Shown here piece by piece: positions 12,715-13,693 of a stretch of 13,693 bases of DNA. The DNA is from CAYVMN01 sp964452575 (GTDB lineage: Bacteria > Desulfobacterota > DSM-4660 > Desulfatiglandales > Desulfatiglandaceae), in the NCBI GenBank assembly GCA_964452575.1, contig CAYVMN010000130.1:1-13693 (forward strand). The letters are read 5' to 3'. Both the position numbers and the translations under genes were made by a program. The notes under the pieces were generated by a model. The model was not told the origin of the DNA, did not search any database, and saw only the letters and a list, made by a program, of their open reading frames with translations. Each line of letters starts with the position of its first letter. Position 1 is the stretch's first letter.

Positions 12715-13693
12715 ATGTCAAACAGGCTCATACTGCGTGAATTGAGTCGGTATCAATTAGGGACCTTTGCAGACATCATCTATAGAAACGCCCTACTCCA
12801 TTCCGAAAGGGAGGCCTTTGTATGCGGATCAAGAAGAGTAACATTTCAGGAATTCAATTCAAGGGTAAATCGTCTGATCCATGCCCTGACGGACTTGGGA
12901 ATCAAGAAGGGCAATGTTATGGGCATCCTTTCGTGGAACTGTCTTGAGTATGCCGATGTCTATGGGGCTGCAATGAAGGGTGGATTTGTCGCCTCTCCCT
13001 TCAATCCCCGCTCACACCCTGAGGAGCTGGAATATCTCATCAACTACTCAGAGGCGGAAGTCCTTTTTGTGGGACCGGACTGGGTCGAGACCGTAAATCG
13101 CTTGAGACCCAGAATACCCAGGGTTAAGCACTACATCTCCTTTGAGGGCATAGCACCGGAAATGTCCTCTTACGGTGACTTGCTTGCGACCCACAGCTCC
13201 GAAGAGCCGGATCTTTGCATAAAAAAAGACGACCCTTTCTTGATATTTTACACGAGCGGCACGACCGGCGTACCTCGCGGCGCCCTTTATACCCATGGCC
13301 GTAAGATGGATAACACCCGGATAAAGGCCCTTGAGTTGGGGGTAGAACCAGACGACAGGCACCTCATGATCCTGCCCATGTTCCATATCGGCGGCGACAG
13401 CCATGTATGGCCCTTCTTCTATGTAGGGGCATGCAACGTCATCATAGAACAAAGGGCCTTTGATCCCAACGCGATACTCCAGGTCATTCAAGATCTGAAA
13501 ATCACGGATGTACAGATCGTTCCAACGCAACTGGTGGCAATGCTCGGCCGATCAAACTTCGATAGATACGACTTGAGCAGCTTAAAGAGAATCTGGTATG
13601 CTGCCTCCCCCATGCCCGTGGAACTCTTACGCAAGGGACTGGAGATATTCGGCCCTGTTTTTGCGCAGGGCTATGGCCAGACTGAGTCAGGGC
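12715..13693 (+). CDS. AMP-forming acyl-CoA synthetase/ligase, N-terminal part (cut by window edge)
   Basis: The first 326 codons are of an adenylate-forming enzyme (ANL superfamily) that activates a carboxylic acid to its AMP ester and then its CoA thioester. The phosphate-binding motif TSGTTGVPRG begins at residue 180. PMFHIGG (about 222) follows, and GYGQTESG, the A5-type motif that binds ATP, is reached at the very end of the window. The typical length is 500-560 residues, so the C-terminal lid is missing. The ATG at 12715 has only a weak Shine-Dalgarno match but is the first plausible start. The sequence resembles medium/long-chain or aromatic acyl-CoA ligases, but the substrate pocket is not complete enough to say which. 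Confidence 0.93.
   Translation, partial: MSNRLILRELSRYQLGTFADIIYRNALLHSEREAFVCGSRRVTFQEFNSRVNRLIHALTDLGIKKGNVMGILSWNCLEYADVYGAAMKGGFVASPFNPRSHPEELEYLINYSEAEVLFVGPDWVETVNRLRPRIPRVKHYISFEGIAPEMSSYGDLLATHSSEEPDLCIKKDDPFLIFYTSGTTGVPRGALYTHGRKMDNTRIKALELGVEPDDRHLMILPMFHIGGDSHVWPFFYVGACNVIIEQRAFDPNAILQVIQDLKITDVQIVPTQLVAMLGRSNFDRYDLSSLKRIWYAASPMPVELLRKGLEIFGPVFAQGYGQTESG

Noticed and set aside
13048..13530. 160-codon minus-strand frame
   Set aside because: It lies opposite the adenylate-forming ligase with its intact TSGTTG motif; no family features.

Overview
The window looks like a chromosomal segment of a Deltaproteobacterium (Desulfobacterota-type anaerobe). This rests on gene content, not on a marker gene. 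The segment has an EF-G of the spirochaete/planctomycete/deltaproteobacterial 'EFG1' type, an IHF-alpha-like protein, a DsrE-family sulfur protein, a GlcD/CCG-type oxidase pair and haem-c proteins. Base composition is close to even, and spacing is that of a normal bacterial chromosome. No integrase, transposase, phage gene, tRNA, rRNA or CRISPR array was seen.

Layout: (1) Positions 1-1617, minus strand: a 5' (N-terminal) portion of an EF-G gene running off the left edge. It is preceded by a 140-nt leader that holds a perfect 12-bp hairpin plus T-run and a plausible sigma70-type promoter. (2) Positions 1891-6461, plus strand: a probable four-gene catabolic operon of class II aldolase, DRE-TIM acyl-CoA condensing/cleaving enzyme, GlcD-like FAD oxidase and GlcF-like iron-sulfur/CCG protein. 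The logical reading is carbon-carbon bond chemistry on a 2-oxo/2-hydroxy acid linked to a flavin/Fe-S 2-hydroxyacid dehydrogenase; the substrate is unknown. (3) Positions 6582-7699: a response-regulator receiver protein overlapping a 202-aa protein that appears to hold two Sm/Hfq-like folds. (4) Positions 7876-8163: an IHF-alpha-like protein in which the DNA-kinking proline is a serine. (5) Positions 8164-8836: a non-coding stretch containing a ~264-bp element with imperfect 24-nt terminal inverted repeats and 7-8 nt periodic arms. (6) Positions 8837-9442: a DsrE2-like protein followed by a terminator. (7) Positions 9617-12254: an exported redox operon with its own promoter, encoding a di-haem MauG/CcpA peroxidase, a Tat-exported metallophosphoesterase and a small SoxA-like monohaem cytochrome. 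(8) Positions 12372-12662: a MoaD/ThiS-like protein ending in Gly-Gly. (9) Positions 12715-13693: the N-terminal part of an AMP-forming acyl-CoA synthetase cut by the right edge.

The two most unusual points are the receiver-domain gene fused translationally to a tandem Hfq-like protein (6582-7699), and the four-gene 2-hydroxyacid operon whose aldolase and DRE-TIM enzymes both carry changes at normally conserved active-site positions. The terminal-inverted-repeat element and the exported cytochrome/phosphoesterase operon come next.
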